From Shimia thalassica (GTDB lineage: Bacteria; Pseudomonadota; Alphaproteobacteria; Rhodobacterales; Rhodobacteraceae): a stretch of 64,000 bases of DNA. The notes under the pieces are model-generated. The model was not told the origin of the DNA. It made no database searches and worked only from the letters and a program-made list of their open reading frames with translations. Below are positions 54,446 to 61,760 of the stretch, in pieces (position 1 is the first letter of the stretch; each line of letters starts with the position of its first letter). Where the stretch lies: assembly GCF_001458215.1 (NCBI RefSeq), contig NZ_CYTW01000001.1, positions 1,426,001 to 1,490,000 of the forward strand. Direction: 5' to 3'. Made by a program: the position numbers and the translations under genes.

Positions 54446-55645
54446 GTGCTAAAGGCGGCGCAAACGCCCCCCCGTTTGTCAACGTTGATTGTACTGACGG
54501 CGGTTTCCATTCTTACCCTGAATATGTTCCTGCCTTCGTTGAACCACATGGCGGTGGAATTTGGCGTTGATTATGCCTTGGTGAACCTGTCGGTCGCCGG
54601 ATACCTCGCCGTGACGGCGGTGCTTCAATTGATCATGGGGCCTTTGTCGGACCGGTTCGGGCGTCGGCCCGTTCTGTTGATCGGGTTTGCGATTTTCATT
54701 CTGGCCTCGGTCGGGTGCTTTTTGGCGACCGATATCTGGGTCTTTTTGGGGTTTCGGCTGTTGCAGGCTGCGGTGATTGCAGGTGCGGCGCTGTCGCGGG
54801 CGGTGGTGCGGGACATGGTGCCAGCCCAGGAAGCCGCCGCCATGCTGGGGCATATCGGCATGGTGATGGCGCTCGCTCCGATGCTCGGGCCCAGTTTCGG
54901 GGGGCTCTTGGATCAGATGTTTGGCTGGCGCGCCTCGTTTGCGGTCTTTGCAGGTCTTGGAATTGCGATGTTCGCGCTGGTCTGGACAGATCTTGGAGAG
55001 ACCAACAAAAATCCGTCTGCCACCTTTACAGCGCAGTTTCGCAGCTATCCCGAGCTGGTGCGCTCCCGCAGGTTCTGGGGCTATGCCTTGTGTTTGGCGT
55101 TTTCGGTCGGCGCGTTCTATTCGTTCTTGGGCGGCGCCGCGCTGGTGTCCGCGATCGAGTTTGACCTGACCACGGCCCAGGTCGGCATCGGAATGGGGTC
55201 CATCACGGGGGGCTTTGCCTTCGGGAACTTTCTGTCGGGCCGTTTGGCGCGCAAATACAGTCTTGCCATGATGATGATCTTTGGCCGCTTGGTGGCTTGC
55301 GGCGGTCTTGCTGCCGGGCTCGTTCTTGTGCTGAGTGATGTGATCTCTGTCTGGAGCTATTTTGGAAGTGTCGTTTTTGTTGGCATCGGCAACGGGTTGA
55401 CCCTGCCTGCTGCGAGCGCTGGCGCAATGTCGGTGCGACCGGAACTCGCAGGAAGTGCCTCGGGGTTGTCCGGTGCTTTGATGGTTGCGGGAGGCGCTGT
55501 TCTGACCTCTGTCACAGGTACGATTCTGACGCCGGACAACGGCGCGTGGCTGCTTTTGGCGATCATGTTCGGGTCTGCGGGTGCCGGGTTGATCACCGCG
55601 GTTTACGTGCACCGGATTGATCTGCGCGAAGGGCCGACCGCTTGA
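54446..55645 (+). CDS. Bcr/CflA-type multidrug efflux MFS transporter
   Basis: 399 residues with 12 predicted membrane helices, from GTG 54446 (GAAAGG 5 bp upstream). Family features include 'TLNMFLPSLNHMAVEFGV', the motif A loop 'GPLSDRFGRRPVLLIG', and 'RLLQAAVIAGAALSRAVVRD'. It pumps drugs or metabolites out with protons. The substrate is not predictable. It probably is co-transcribed with the AsmA-like gene. Confidence 0.9.
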   Translation: MLKAAQTPPRLSTLIVLTAVSILTLNMFLPSLNHMAVEFGVDYALVNLSVAGYLAVTAVLQLIMGPLSDRFGRRPVLLIGFAIFILASVGCFLATDIWVFLGFRLLQAAVIAGAALSRAVVRDMVPAQEAAAMLGHIGMVMALAPMLGPSFGGLLDQMFGWRASFAVFAGLGIAMFALVWTDLGETNKNPSATFTAQFRSYPELVRSRRFWGYALCLAFSVGAFYSFLGGAALVSAIEFDLTTAQVGIGMGSITGGFAFGNFLSGRLARKYSLAMMMIFGRLVACGGLAAGLVLVLSDVISVWSYFGSVVFVGIGNGLTLPAASAGAMSVRPELAGSASGLSGALMVAGGAVLTSVTGTILTPDNGAWLLLAIMFGSAGAGLITAVYVHRIDLREGPTA

Positions 55646-55659
55646 CACCATGCCCGTGC

Positions 55660-55686
55660 ACGTGTCAGTCAGGCGCCATGACACGT
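55660..55686. promoter_or_regulatory. Inverted repeat ACGTGTCA..TGACACGT
   Basis: Two exact 8-bp arms are separated by 11 bp, just after the MFS gene. It may be a terminator stem or an operator for the next gene. Confidence 0.4.
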
Positions 55687-55747
55687 ACATGCCTCATCAA
55701 CACAGTGTATTATACCCTGACCACATAAGTGGCGGGGTCTTTGAGAT

Positions 55748-55777
55748 GTTCAACCGCCGCAGCGCCGGAGGTTGAAC
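55748..55777 (+). promoter_or_regulatory. Hairpin upstream of the TyrA-like gene
   Basis: GTTCAACC and GGTTGAAC flank a GC-rich 14-nt loop, 60 bp before the ATG. It could shape the leader mRNA. Confidence 0.35.
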
Positions 55778-55836
55778 GATAAGAGGCATTTCATTCCTTC
55801 GGTAACGCGGCCCTTGACGAAAAAGGGGAGCCTGCC

Positions 55837-56586
55837 ATGGGGTCTCGACGAGAAAAGACACAGACGCTTGGCCTGATCGGTTTTGGCGCATTTGGTCAGC
55901 TTGCAGCCCGAACGCTTGCAGCGCATTTCGACATTCGGGTTTGTGATCCGGCACGCGCGCATACCACGCTGCCCTGTGGGCGGTCCTTGCGCATGACGAC
56001 GCTGGAAGACGCCGCAGGGTGTGATGTGGTGGTGCTGGCGGTGCCTGTCGCGCGCTTGCGGCACCTGTGTGGTGTGATCGCGCCCATGTTGCGCAAAGGT
56101 GCGCTTGTTCTGGATGTGGGGTCGGTCAAGGTGCTGCCTGTGCGCGTGATGCGCGAGGTTTTGCCTGCTGACGTTGATATCGTGGGCACGCATCCTTTGT
56201 TTGGTCCGCAAAGTGCCGCCTCTGGCGTGCAGGGGCACAAGATCGTAGTGTGCCCTGTGCGAGGAGACCGCCACAGGCAGGTCGCAGCCTTTTTGCGGCA
56301 TTTGGGGCTTCAGGTGATCACTGACACGGCAGATGCCCATGATCGCGAACTCGCCGTGGTGCAGGGGCTGACCCACCTTATTGCCAAGGTTCTGGTCGGG
56401 TTGGGACCTTTGCCGGACCGGATGACCACGGCAAGTTTTGACCTGCTGCGCGAGGCGGTGGATATGGTGCGAGACGACCCGCCAACCGTTCTGCATGCCA
56501 TCGAGGTGTCCAACCCCTATGCCGCCACAGTGCGCGAGGCCTTTTTTACAGGCGCGTCCGAGTTGCAGCAGCGGCTTGATATGTGA
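55837..56586 (+). CDS. Prephenate/arogenate dehydrogenase-like protein (TyrA family)
   Basis: 249 residues, shorter than common TyrA (about 280-310). The N-terminal Rossmann motif 'GLIGFGAFGQLAA' binds NAD(P). 'VVVLAVPVARL', 'VLDVGSVKVLPV' and 'GTHPLFGPQSAASGVQGHKI' are the typical prephenate dehydrogenase motifs, the last holding the catalytic His. The helical dimerisation part is trimmed and there is no ACT domain. It may make tyrosine precursor or be a paralogue with another role. It is a single gene. Confidence 0.82.
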   Translation: MGSRREKTQTLGLIGFGAFGQLAARTLAAHFDIRVCDPARAHTTLPCGRSLRMTTLEDAAGCDVVVLAVPVARLRHLCGVIAPMLRKGALVLDVGSVKVLPVRVMREVLPADVDIVGTHPLFGPQSAASGVQGHKIVVCPVRGDRHRQVAAFLRHLGLQVITDTADAHDRELAVVQGLTHLIAKVLVGLGPLPDRMTTASFDLLREAVDMVRDDPPTVLHAIEVSNPYAATVREAFFTGASELQQRLDM

Positions 56587-56604
56587 CCCGTCGACAATGA
56601 AAAA

Positions 56605-56629
56605 ACCCGCAGCCGGTGGGCTGCAGGGT
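56605..56629 (-). terminator. Terminator of gcrA (shared with TyrA-like gene)
   Basis: ACCC-GCAGCC pairs with GGCTGC-AGGGT (one bulged A). On the minus strand a T-run of six follows, about 30 bp past the gcrA stop. Confidence 0.75.
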
Positions 56630-56657
56630 CAAATTCATGTTGGTCTCGGCAGGCGGT

Positions 56658-57236
56658 TTAGCGTTTGCGGTCGCGACGCGATGACATTGGCTGGAACGCG
56701 ACGCCAACATGGGCTTCGCAATAGGGCTTGCCTTGTTGGACGGGAAGGCCGCAGAACCAGAATTCTTCGGTTGCCGGATCACCAACGGGCCATTTGCAGG
56801 TACGCTCGGTCAACTCCATCAATGACAGCTTTTTGGCGGTCTTTTCGACTTCGTTTACCTTGGCAAGCGCCTCGGGGCTGATTTCGTTTGCCGAGGGCTG
56901 TGGCGGCAGGGGCTGGCCGGCAGGAATGATCGCGCGGCGTGCAGGCGCACCCGTCGCATCGCGTGCAACGGCGGGCTCGGTCTTGGGTTCGGGCTTGGGC
57001 TCTGGCGCCGGTTTGGGCGCGGCGGCCTTGGGCTTTGGCGCGGCTTTTGGCTTGGGCTCTGCCTTGGGCTTGGCATCCGCTTTGGTCGTGTTGCGGTTCG
57101 ACAGACCAAGGCGGTGCACCTTGCCGATCACCGCATTCCGGGTCACGCCACCCAGTTCTTTTGCGATCTGGCTGGCCGACTGGCCTTCGCCCCACATTTT
57201 TTTAAGAAGTTCTACGCGCTCGTCAGTCCACGACAT
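56658..57236 (-). CDS. gcrA: GcrA cell cycle regulator
   Basis: 192 residues. The N-terminal domain begins with 'MSWTDERVELLKKMWGEGQS' (positions 1-20) and 'GVTRNAVIGKVHRLGL', the GcrA DNA/sigma-70-binding fold. A long lysine/proline/alanine-rich linker (residues ~55-90) leads to a C-terminal part with cysteines ('RTCKWPVGDPATEEFWFCG', 'PYCEAHVGVAF'). GcrA is restricted to alphaproteobacteria and activates cell-cycle genes at promoters methylated by CcrM at GANTC. This supports the taxonomic reading of the window. Confidence 0.95.
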   Translation of the reverse strand: MSWTDERVELLKKMWGEGQSASQIAKELGGVTRNAVIGKVHRLGLSNRNTTKADAKPKAEPKPKAAPKPKAAAPKPAPEPKPEPKTEPAVARDATGAPARRAIIPAGQPLPPQPSANEISPEALAKVNEVEKTAKKLSLMELTERTCKWPVGDPATEEFWFCGLPVQQGKPYCEAHVGVAFQPMSSRRDRKR

Positions 57237-57361
57237 TCGTGATTTCCTTGGGTAAAAGCGATCTACATGGGATCGCCTCGTTTTTCCGGGTCAGGGGCCT
57301 ATTCTAATCACCCCAGTCCGAGTTACAAGGCCGAGAATCAGCTATTGGGAGCCTCGGGCAC

Positions 57362-58162
57362 ATGAATCAGGTGGAAATGGGCGTACGCCGCTTTGGCCGG
57401 GTGAACTGGTTGGGGCTTTACACCCTCGCAAAACGCGAAATTCTGAGATTTGCGGTTGTCTGGACACAGACCCTTTTGGCCCCACTGGTGACGGCCGGGT
57501 TGTTCCTGATGATCTTTACCATCGCGATCGGGCCGAACCGCGGCGATGTGATGGGCGTGCCGTTTGCGCATTTTCTGGCCCCCGGCATTTTGATGATGAC
57601 TGTGATCCAGAACAGTTTCGCAAATACCTCTTCGTCTTTGGTGATTTCCAAGGTTCAGGGCAACATCGTCGATACGTTGATGCCGCCTCTTGCGCCGCTT
57701 GAAATCGTTCTGGGGTATCTCGCTGGCGGGATTACACGTGGGCTGATGGTGGCGGTTGCGATCTCGCTCGGGCTGGTCGTGTTTCTCGGGATGCATGTTG
57801 CGCATCCTTTGATCCTGTTGATGTTTATCCTGTTGGGCGGAGCTTTACTGGGCGCGGTGGGGATCCTCGCTGGGATTTTTGCCAACAAGTTCGACCAGAT
57901 GGCCGCGATAACCAACTTTATCGTAACCCCCTTGGCGTTTCTGTCAGGCACCTTTTATTCGGTGACGGCATTGCCTCCGGTTCTGGAAACGGTGTCACGT
58001 TTTAACCCGATCTTTTATCTGATCGACGGCGCACGTTATGGATTTATCGGTGTTTCGGACAGCTCACCCGCTCTGGGATTGGTCGTTGTCGCGGGCGCCA
58101 CTGCGATGTTGGTCGCTGTCTCGTGGGGGATGCTGCGCACAGGCTATCGCCTGAAAAGCTAA
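57362..58162 (+). CDS. ABC-2 type transporter permease
   Basis: 266 residues with six predicted membrane helices and ABC-2 permease features ('YTLAKREILRFAVVWTQTLL', 'MLPPLAPLEI'-like 'LMPPLAPLEIVLGYLAGG', 'LSGTFYSVTALPPVLETVSR', 'NPIFYLIDGARYGF'). It resembles YadH-type permeases. No ATPase gene is next to it on either side, so the partner must be coded elsewhere. Transport substrate unknown. It is divergent from gcrA. Confidence 0.88.
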   Translation: MNQVEMGVRRFGRVNWLGLYTLAKREILRFAVVWTQTLLAPLVTAGLFLMIFTIAIGPNRGDVMGVPFAHFLAPGILMMTVIQNSFANTSSSLVISKVQGNIVDTLMPPLAPLEIVLGYLAGGITRGLMVAVAISLGLVVFLGMHVAHPLILLMFILLGGALLGAVGILAGIFANKFDQMAAITNFIVTPLAFLSGTFYSVTALPPVLETVSRFNPIFYLIDGARYGFIGVSDSSPALGLVVVAGATAMLVAVSWGMLRTGYRLKS

Positions 58163-58194
58163 GATCGCGGTTTTTCGGGAAATAAATGAAGAAA

Positions 58195-58223
58195 GGTTGG
58201 CCCCATCCTGAATGGGACCAGCC
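58195..58223. terminator. Shared terminator between ABC permease and NUDIX genes
   Basis: GGTTGGCCCCAT pairs with ATGGGACCAGCC (one mismatch, one G-T) around a 5-nt loop, lying between two convergent genes. Confidence 0.7.
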
Positions 58224-58229
58224 GGTGCT

Positions 58230-58934
58230 TTAGTCTTCGCGCCAGTCGGGCATACGGCCCTTGAGCTGCAAGAACATGCTGGTTTCATCGTCATTGCGGA
58301 AAAAGGGCACTGTTTCCGGTGGCTGCCGGTCATGCAGGCGCGCCTCGACTTCGGCCAGAACGACCTCGGTGATGAAGGGCAGGTCGAATTCGCGCGCCTT
58401 TTTCATCGGTATCCATTGCAGGTGCGAAAGCTCGTCACAGGCGTGACTGAAATCATCCGGATCACTTGCGATTTCGTCGGCATCCAACAGGAAGAACCTT
58501 GCATCGAACCGGCGCGGACGCCCCGGAGGGGTGATGGCCCGGAACACGAACTGTAACGCATGCGCAGAGGGCAGGTGCCCGGTGGCGGCAAAACTGACCC
58601 AGTCTTCGGGCGGCGGCATGTCCCATGATCCGGGTTGCCCGAGGATCAAGCCGGTTTCTTCCCACAATTCTCGCACCGCCGCGACACCCAGCGGATGCAC
58701 CAATGCGGCTTCGGCCTGTTCGCAGAGGCGTTCGCGGCAAAGATCCGGCATCGGTGTTGCAAGCGGAATGTCGGCATCGGCGGTATCGACCGCGCCACCC
58801 GGAAAGACGAATTTGTTTGGCATGAAGGCCGCTTTGGCCCCGCGCTGTCCCATAAGAATATGGGGATCACTTTCGCGATCCCGCAGCACAATCACTGTCG
58901 CCGCGTTGCGGATTGCCGTTTTATCTACGCTCAT
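58230..58934 (-). CDS. NUDIX hydrolase
   Basis: 234 residues. The NUDIX box is split by an insertion: 'FVFPGGAVDTADADI' (residues ~43-56) and 'AAVRELWEETGLI' (~85-97), with the REx2EE glutamates present. Such enzymes cleave nucleoside diphosphates linked to other groups, for example coenzyme A or ADP-sugars; the insertion between the G part and the REx2EE part recalls the NUDT7/8/19-like group with large loops. Substrate not determined. Confidence 0.9.
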   Translation of the reverse strand: MSVDKTAIRNAATVIVLRDRESDPHILMGQRGAKAAFMPNKFVFPGGAVDTADADIPLATPMPDLCRERLCEQAEAALVHPLGVAAVRELWEETGLILGQPGSWDMPPPEDWVSFAATGHLPSAHALQFVFRAITPPGRPRRFDARFFLLDADEIASDPDDFSHACDELSHLQWIPMKKAREFDLPFITEVVLAEVEARLHDRQPPETVPFFRNDDETSMFLQLKGRMPDWRED

Positions 58935-58970
58935 AGTCCCTCCCTCAAGACCAGAGTGACACGGGATTGT

Positions 58971-59348
58971 TCAAAACCCGTGCATCCGTCGCGCCCACTG
59001 AAAGGCGATGACGGCCCCTTTAAGTCTTGGCAGAAGGTAGAGCGACAACGCCACGCAGCCAACCGCAAAAATGGTAAACATGATCAAAGGCTCGGGATGC
59101 AACGTCACAAAAACCATATGCAGCAACGGCGCCATGATGTGTCCCACGATCAGGATCGTAAGATAGGCAGGGCCGTCATCAGCCTTTTGTGGTGTAAAGT
59201 CTTCCCGGCATACAGAACATGTCTTCCTCACCTGCAGGTACCCTTTTAGCAAAGGGCCACTTCCGCAATTGGGGCATTTGCTCCGCCACCCTCTTAACAA
59301 AGAAGGGCCGAGCGGACGATCTGCTTCCGCTTCCATAGTATAAATCAT
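58971..59348 (-). CDS. DUF983 family membrane protein
   Basis: 125 residues; an alternative start at 59336 shortens it by four. An N-terminal zinc-ribbon-like part ('CPNCGSGPLLKGYL', 'CSVCREDF') is followed by two membrane helices ('AYLTILIVGHIMAPLLHMVF' and 'FTIFAVGCVALSLYLL'). It matches DUF983, a small alphaproteobacterial family often near cytochrome oxidase genes, of unknown function. It is 36 bp upstream of the NUDIX gene. Confidence 0.87.
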   Translation of the reverse strand: MIYTMEAEADRPLGPSLLRGWRSKCPNCGSGPLLKGYLQVRKTCSVCREDFTPQKADDGPAYLTILIVGHIMAPLLHMVFVTLHPEPLIMFTIFAVGCVALSLYLLPRLKGAVIAFQWARRMHGF

Positions 59349-59613
59349 TTCTTCCTCGCGAGTCCCGTCACGAAGATGGGAACAGATGATGCGCTTTGAA
59401 AAGATGACAAGACCGCCCCGCGTCCCGATGTCGCAAATCTGGAGGGTGAAATGCCCCTTCTAGGCAGGGAATGGCAGCAGACTGCGTGATATCGATATGA
59501 TTTTTGGGGTTTGAAACTTTTTTGAATGCTCTGCGACGGAAACTCGGATGCCGCGCGTTTTAGTTATCGAAAGGCGGACGATGATCCGGCCTTGTTGAGT
59601 AAAGGAGAAGCAG

Positions 59614-60135
59614 ATGAAACGTGCGATGTTTATGACAGGTGTTCTTGCCGCAGCTTTGAGTGTGACCGCTGCAGGTGCATGGGCGATGGACAAGGAATGT
59701 GGTCCCAAGGGGAAGCACGGTCCGCGTCACATGATGAACTTTGAAGAGATCGATGCCAATCAGGACGGCAAGATCACTCAGGACGAGCTGGACGCATTTG
59801 CCAAAGCCCGCTTTGACAAGGCCGACACGGATGGTGACGGCATGCTGAGCGCGGAAGAGATGCAGGCCAAGGCCACCGAGAACATGAAAAAGCGTGCCGA
59901 AAAGCGCAGCGCCAAAATGCTCGAGCACAAAGATGCCAACGGCGACGGCAAGTTGAGCTTTGAAGAAATGCAGTCCAAAGGCAAAAAGCGTGGCGGCAAG
60001 ATGATCGAAAAAATGGACACCGACAATGACGGTGCCGTTTCGAAGGAAGAGTTTGAAGCTGCCAAGGCCAAGATGGAAAAGCGTCACGGCAAGAAAAAGG
60101 GTGCATGTGACAAGGCCCCTGCAGAAGACAACTAA
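59614..60135 (+). CDS. Periplasmic EF-hand protein with four calcium loops
   Basis: 173 residues with a signal peptide ('MTGVLAAALSVTAAGAWA', cleavage near residue 24). Four canonical EF-hand loops lie at residues ~47-58 (DANQDGKITQDE), 71-82 (DTDGDGMLSAEE), 107-118 (DANGDGKLSFEE) and 135-146 (DTDNDGAVSKEE). The tail is lysine-rich. AAAGGAGAAG stands before the ATG. It binds Ca2+ in the periplasm. It is followed by a sigma factor operon, a common arrangement that suggests an ion-linked envelope response. Confidence 0.9.
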   Translation: MKRAMFMTGVLAAALSVTAAGAWAMDKECGPKGKHGPRHMMNFEEIDANQDGKITQDELDAFAKARFDKADTDGDGMLSAEEMQAKATENMKKRAEKRSAKMLEHKDANGDGKLSFEEMQSKGKKRGGKMIEKMDTDNDGAVSKEEFEAAKAKMEKRHGKKKGACDKAPAEDN

Positions 60136-60206
60136 GTCGTTAACATTTGGATCGAGTGGTCATTGGGATTGCTCGGTCCATAACAAAGGGCTAGTCCGGA
60201 CGGATC

Positions 60207-60791
60207 ATGCTAATGCCTTTGGATGCACAAGTTGACATACCAGACGATGCCTTGCTGGTGCTCTATGCAAATGGGGACCAGTCTGCTGCGCGGATTCTGA
60301 CCCTGCGCCTGACACCAAAGGTGTTTGGCCATGCCTTTCGCATGCTGGGTGACCGCGCCGAGGCCGAAGATGTGACACAGGACGCGTTGATCCGGCTTTG
60401 GAAGATTGCGCCGGAATGGCGGCAGGGCGAGGCCAAGGTCACAACCTGGCTGTATCGTGTGGTGGCCAATTTATGCACCGATCGTCTGCGAAAGGTGCGC
60501 GGGGTCGATATCGACTCGATCCCCGAACCCGAAGACGACAGCACCGGTCCCGCAGAAACGTTGCAGGACAAGGCCCGTGTGGATGCATTGCAGGCGGCCT
60601 TGAACGAATTACCTGAACGCCAGCGACAAGCGGTGGTGTTGCGCCATATCGAAGGACTGAGCAATCCCGAGATAAGCGAAATTATGGACATTGGTGTCGA
60701 AGCAGTCGAAAGCTTGACGGCACGGGGAAAACGGGCGTTGACCAAAGCCTTGGCCGGGCGACGCGCAGAACTGGGGTATAGCGATGACTAA
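60207..60791 (+). CDS. ECF-type RNA polymerase sigma factor
   Basis: 194 residues. Sigma-70 region 2 is seen in 'MLGDRAEAEDVTQDALIRLW' and region 4 in 'LPERQRQAVVLRHIEGL' plus 'EISEIMDIGVEAVESLTARG' (helix-turn-helix). It directs RNA polymerase to stress-type promoters. It overlaps the next small membrane gene by 8 bp, the usual sigma/anti-sigma coupling. Confidence 0.92.
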   Translation: MLMPLDAQVDIPDDALLVLYANGDQSAARILTLRLTPKVFGHAFRMLGDRAEAEDVTQDALIRLWKIAPEWRQGEAKVTTWLYRVVANLCTDRLRKVRGVDIDSIPEPEDDSTGPAETLQDKARVDALQAALNELPERQRQAVVLRHIEGLSNPEISEIMDIGVEAVESLTARGKRALTKALAGRRAELGYSDD

Positions 60792-61173
60792 TACGGAACG
60801 CGATGAAATGATGCTGGACGATCTGTTTCAGGTTGCTGCTGCTGACCCGAAACTTGACCCTTCGTCTGAACTGCTGGCGCGTGTGATGGCGGATGCCGAA
60901 CATTTGCAGCCCGCACCCCATGAGTTGAACACTGGTCCCGAACAGGTCAAACTCGGGTTGTTTGCCCAGATGGTGCAGGTGCTTGGCGGTTGGCGGCCCA
61001 TGGCAGGGCTCGCGACGGCAGCGGTTACAGGGTTGTGGATCGGGTTTTCCGCGTCCAGCTCTTTGGCCCCACAGGGGCTGACCGGTTTGGTCAGTGATGA
61101 CAGCACCTATTACCTGACCTATTTTGACGACGGCTTTGGCGAAAGCCTTGGCGACTTGGCAGAGGATGGCTAA
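60784..61173 (+). CDS. Probable anti-sigma factor, single-pass membrane protein
   Basis: 129 residues with a cytoplasmic N-terminal part of about 75 residues, one membrane helix ('PMAGLATAAVTGLWIGFSA') and a short acidic periplasmic tail ('YYLTYFDDGFGESLGDLAED'). No zinc anti-sigma HxxxCxxC motif. The role is inferred from its position: 8 bp overlap with the sigma gene and 3 bp before the metal-sensor-like gene. Confidence 0.7.
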   Translation: MTNTERDEMMLDDLFQVAAADPKLDPSSELLARVMADAEHLQPAPHELNTGPEQVKLGLFAQMVQVLGGWRPMAGLATAAVTGLWIGFSASSSLAPQGLTGLVSDDSTYYLTYFDDGFGESLGDLAEDG

Positions 61174-61176
61174 GAC

Positions 61177-61689
61177 ATGACCCCTGAAACAAAACCAAAC
61201 AAAGGCACGTCGCGCGGCAGACGCATTCTGTTGATTGCGTCGCTTGGCCTGAACATCCTTGTGCTTTTTGTTGTGATAGGAGCGGCCGTCGGAATCCAGC
61301 GGCATGGCGGACCTCCGCGGTCGTCATCGATGGACGGACCCGGAGCGGTTTATGTGCGTGCCCTCGAATTTGACGACAAACGCGCATTGGGCCGTGAAAT
61401 CCGAAAGGCCCAGCGTGAGTTGAAAGTGAACCACAAAGAAGATCGCGTGCTAATCGAAGACATGGCCAGCGTGCTGCGCAGCACACCGTTTGATGCCGAG
61501 ATGCTTAAATCTGTGCGGGCCACTTTGAACGAGAAATCAGCACTGCGCCGTCAGGTGGCTTTTGATGTCTGGCTGTCCTATGTCGAAGAGATGTCTGCCG
61601 AAGACCGCGAGGCCTATGCGGACCGTATGCTGGAGGTTCTTGAGAAAGGGCCACGCAAGTATAAAAAGGACAAACCTCCGCGGGATTGA
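61177..61689 (+). CDS. Periplasmic heavy-metal sensor-like protein (CpxP/ZraP type)
   Basis: 170 residues with an N-terminal signal-anchor helix ('ILLIASLGLNILVLFVVIGA') and a helical periplasmic domain ('RALGREIRKAQRELKVNHKE', 'TPFDAEMLKSVRATLNEKSA') typical of the metal-resistance/CpxP-Spy-like fold. It likely senses metal ions or envelope damage. It is third in the sigma/anti-sigma cluster and is followed by a good terminator. Confidence 0.82.
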   Translation: MTPETKPNKGTSRGRRILLIASLGLNILVLFVVIGAAVGIQRHGGPPRSSSMDGPGAVYVRALEFDDKRALGREIRKAQRELKVNHKEDRVLIEDMASVLRSTPFDAEMLKSVRATLNEKSALRRQVAFDVWLSYVEEMSAEDREAYADRMLEVLEKGPRKYKKDKPPRD

Positions 61690-61712
61690 TCCTGACAGGG
61701 TAAGAAATGCCC

Positions 61713-61749
61713 AAAAGGACGCTGCCTTCACATGAAGACGCGTCCTTTT
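61713..61749 (+). terminator. Terminator of the sigma factor operon
   Basis: AAAAGGACGC and GCGTCCTTTTTT pair around an inner CTTCA/TGAAG stem; a T-run ends the structure. It also reads as a terminator for the convergent cyclase gene. Confidence 0.85.
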
Positions 61750-61760
61750 TTGTGTCTGAC

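Noticed and set aside
54479-55690. 403-codon minus-strand frame opposite the MFS transporter.
   Set aside because: Rich in Arg, His and Gln as typical for antisense of membrane-protein genes; no family likeness.
59540-59613. ECF-type promoter (GGAAAC near 59538 followed by CGCGTTTT) before the EF-hand gene.
   Set aside because: The spacing between the two boxes is about 11 bp, too short for a typical ECF promoter.
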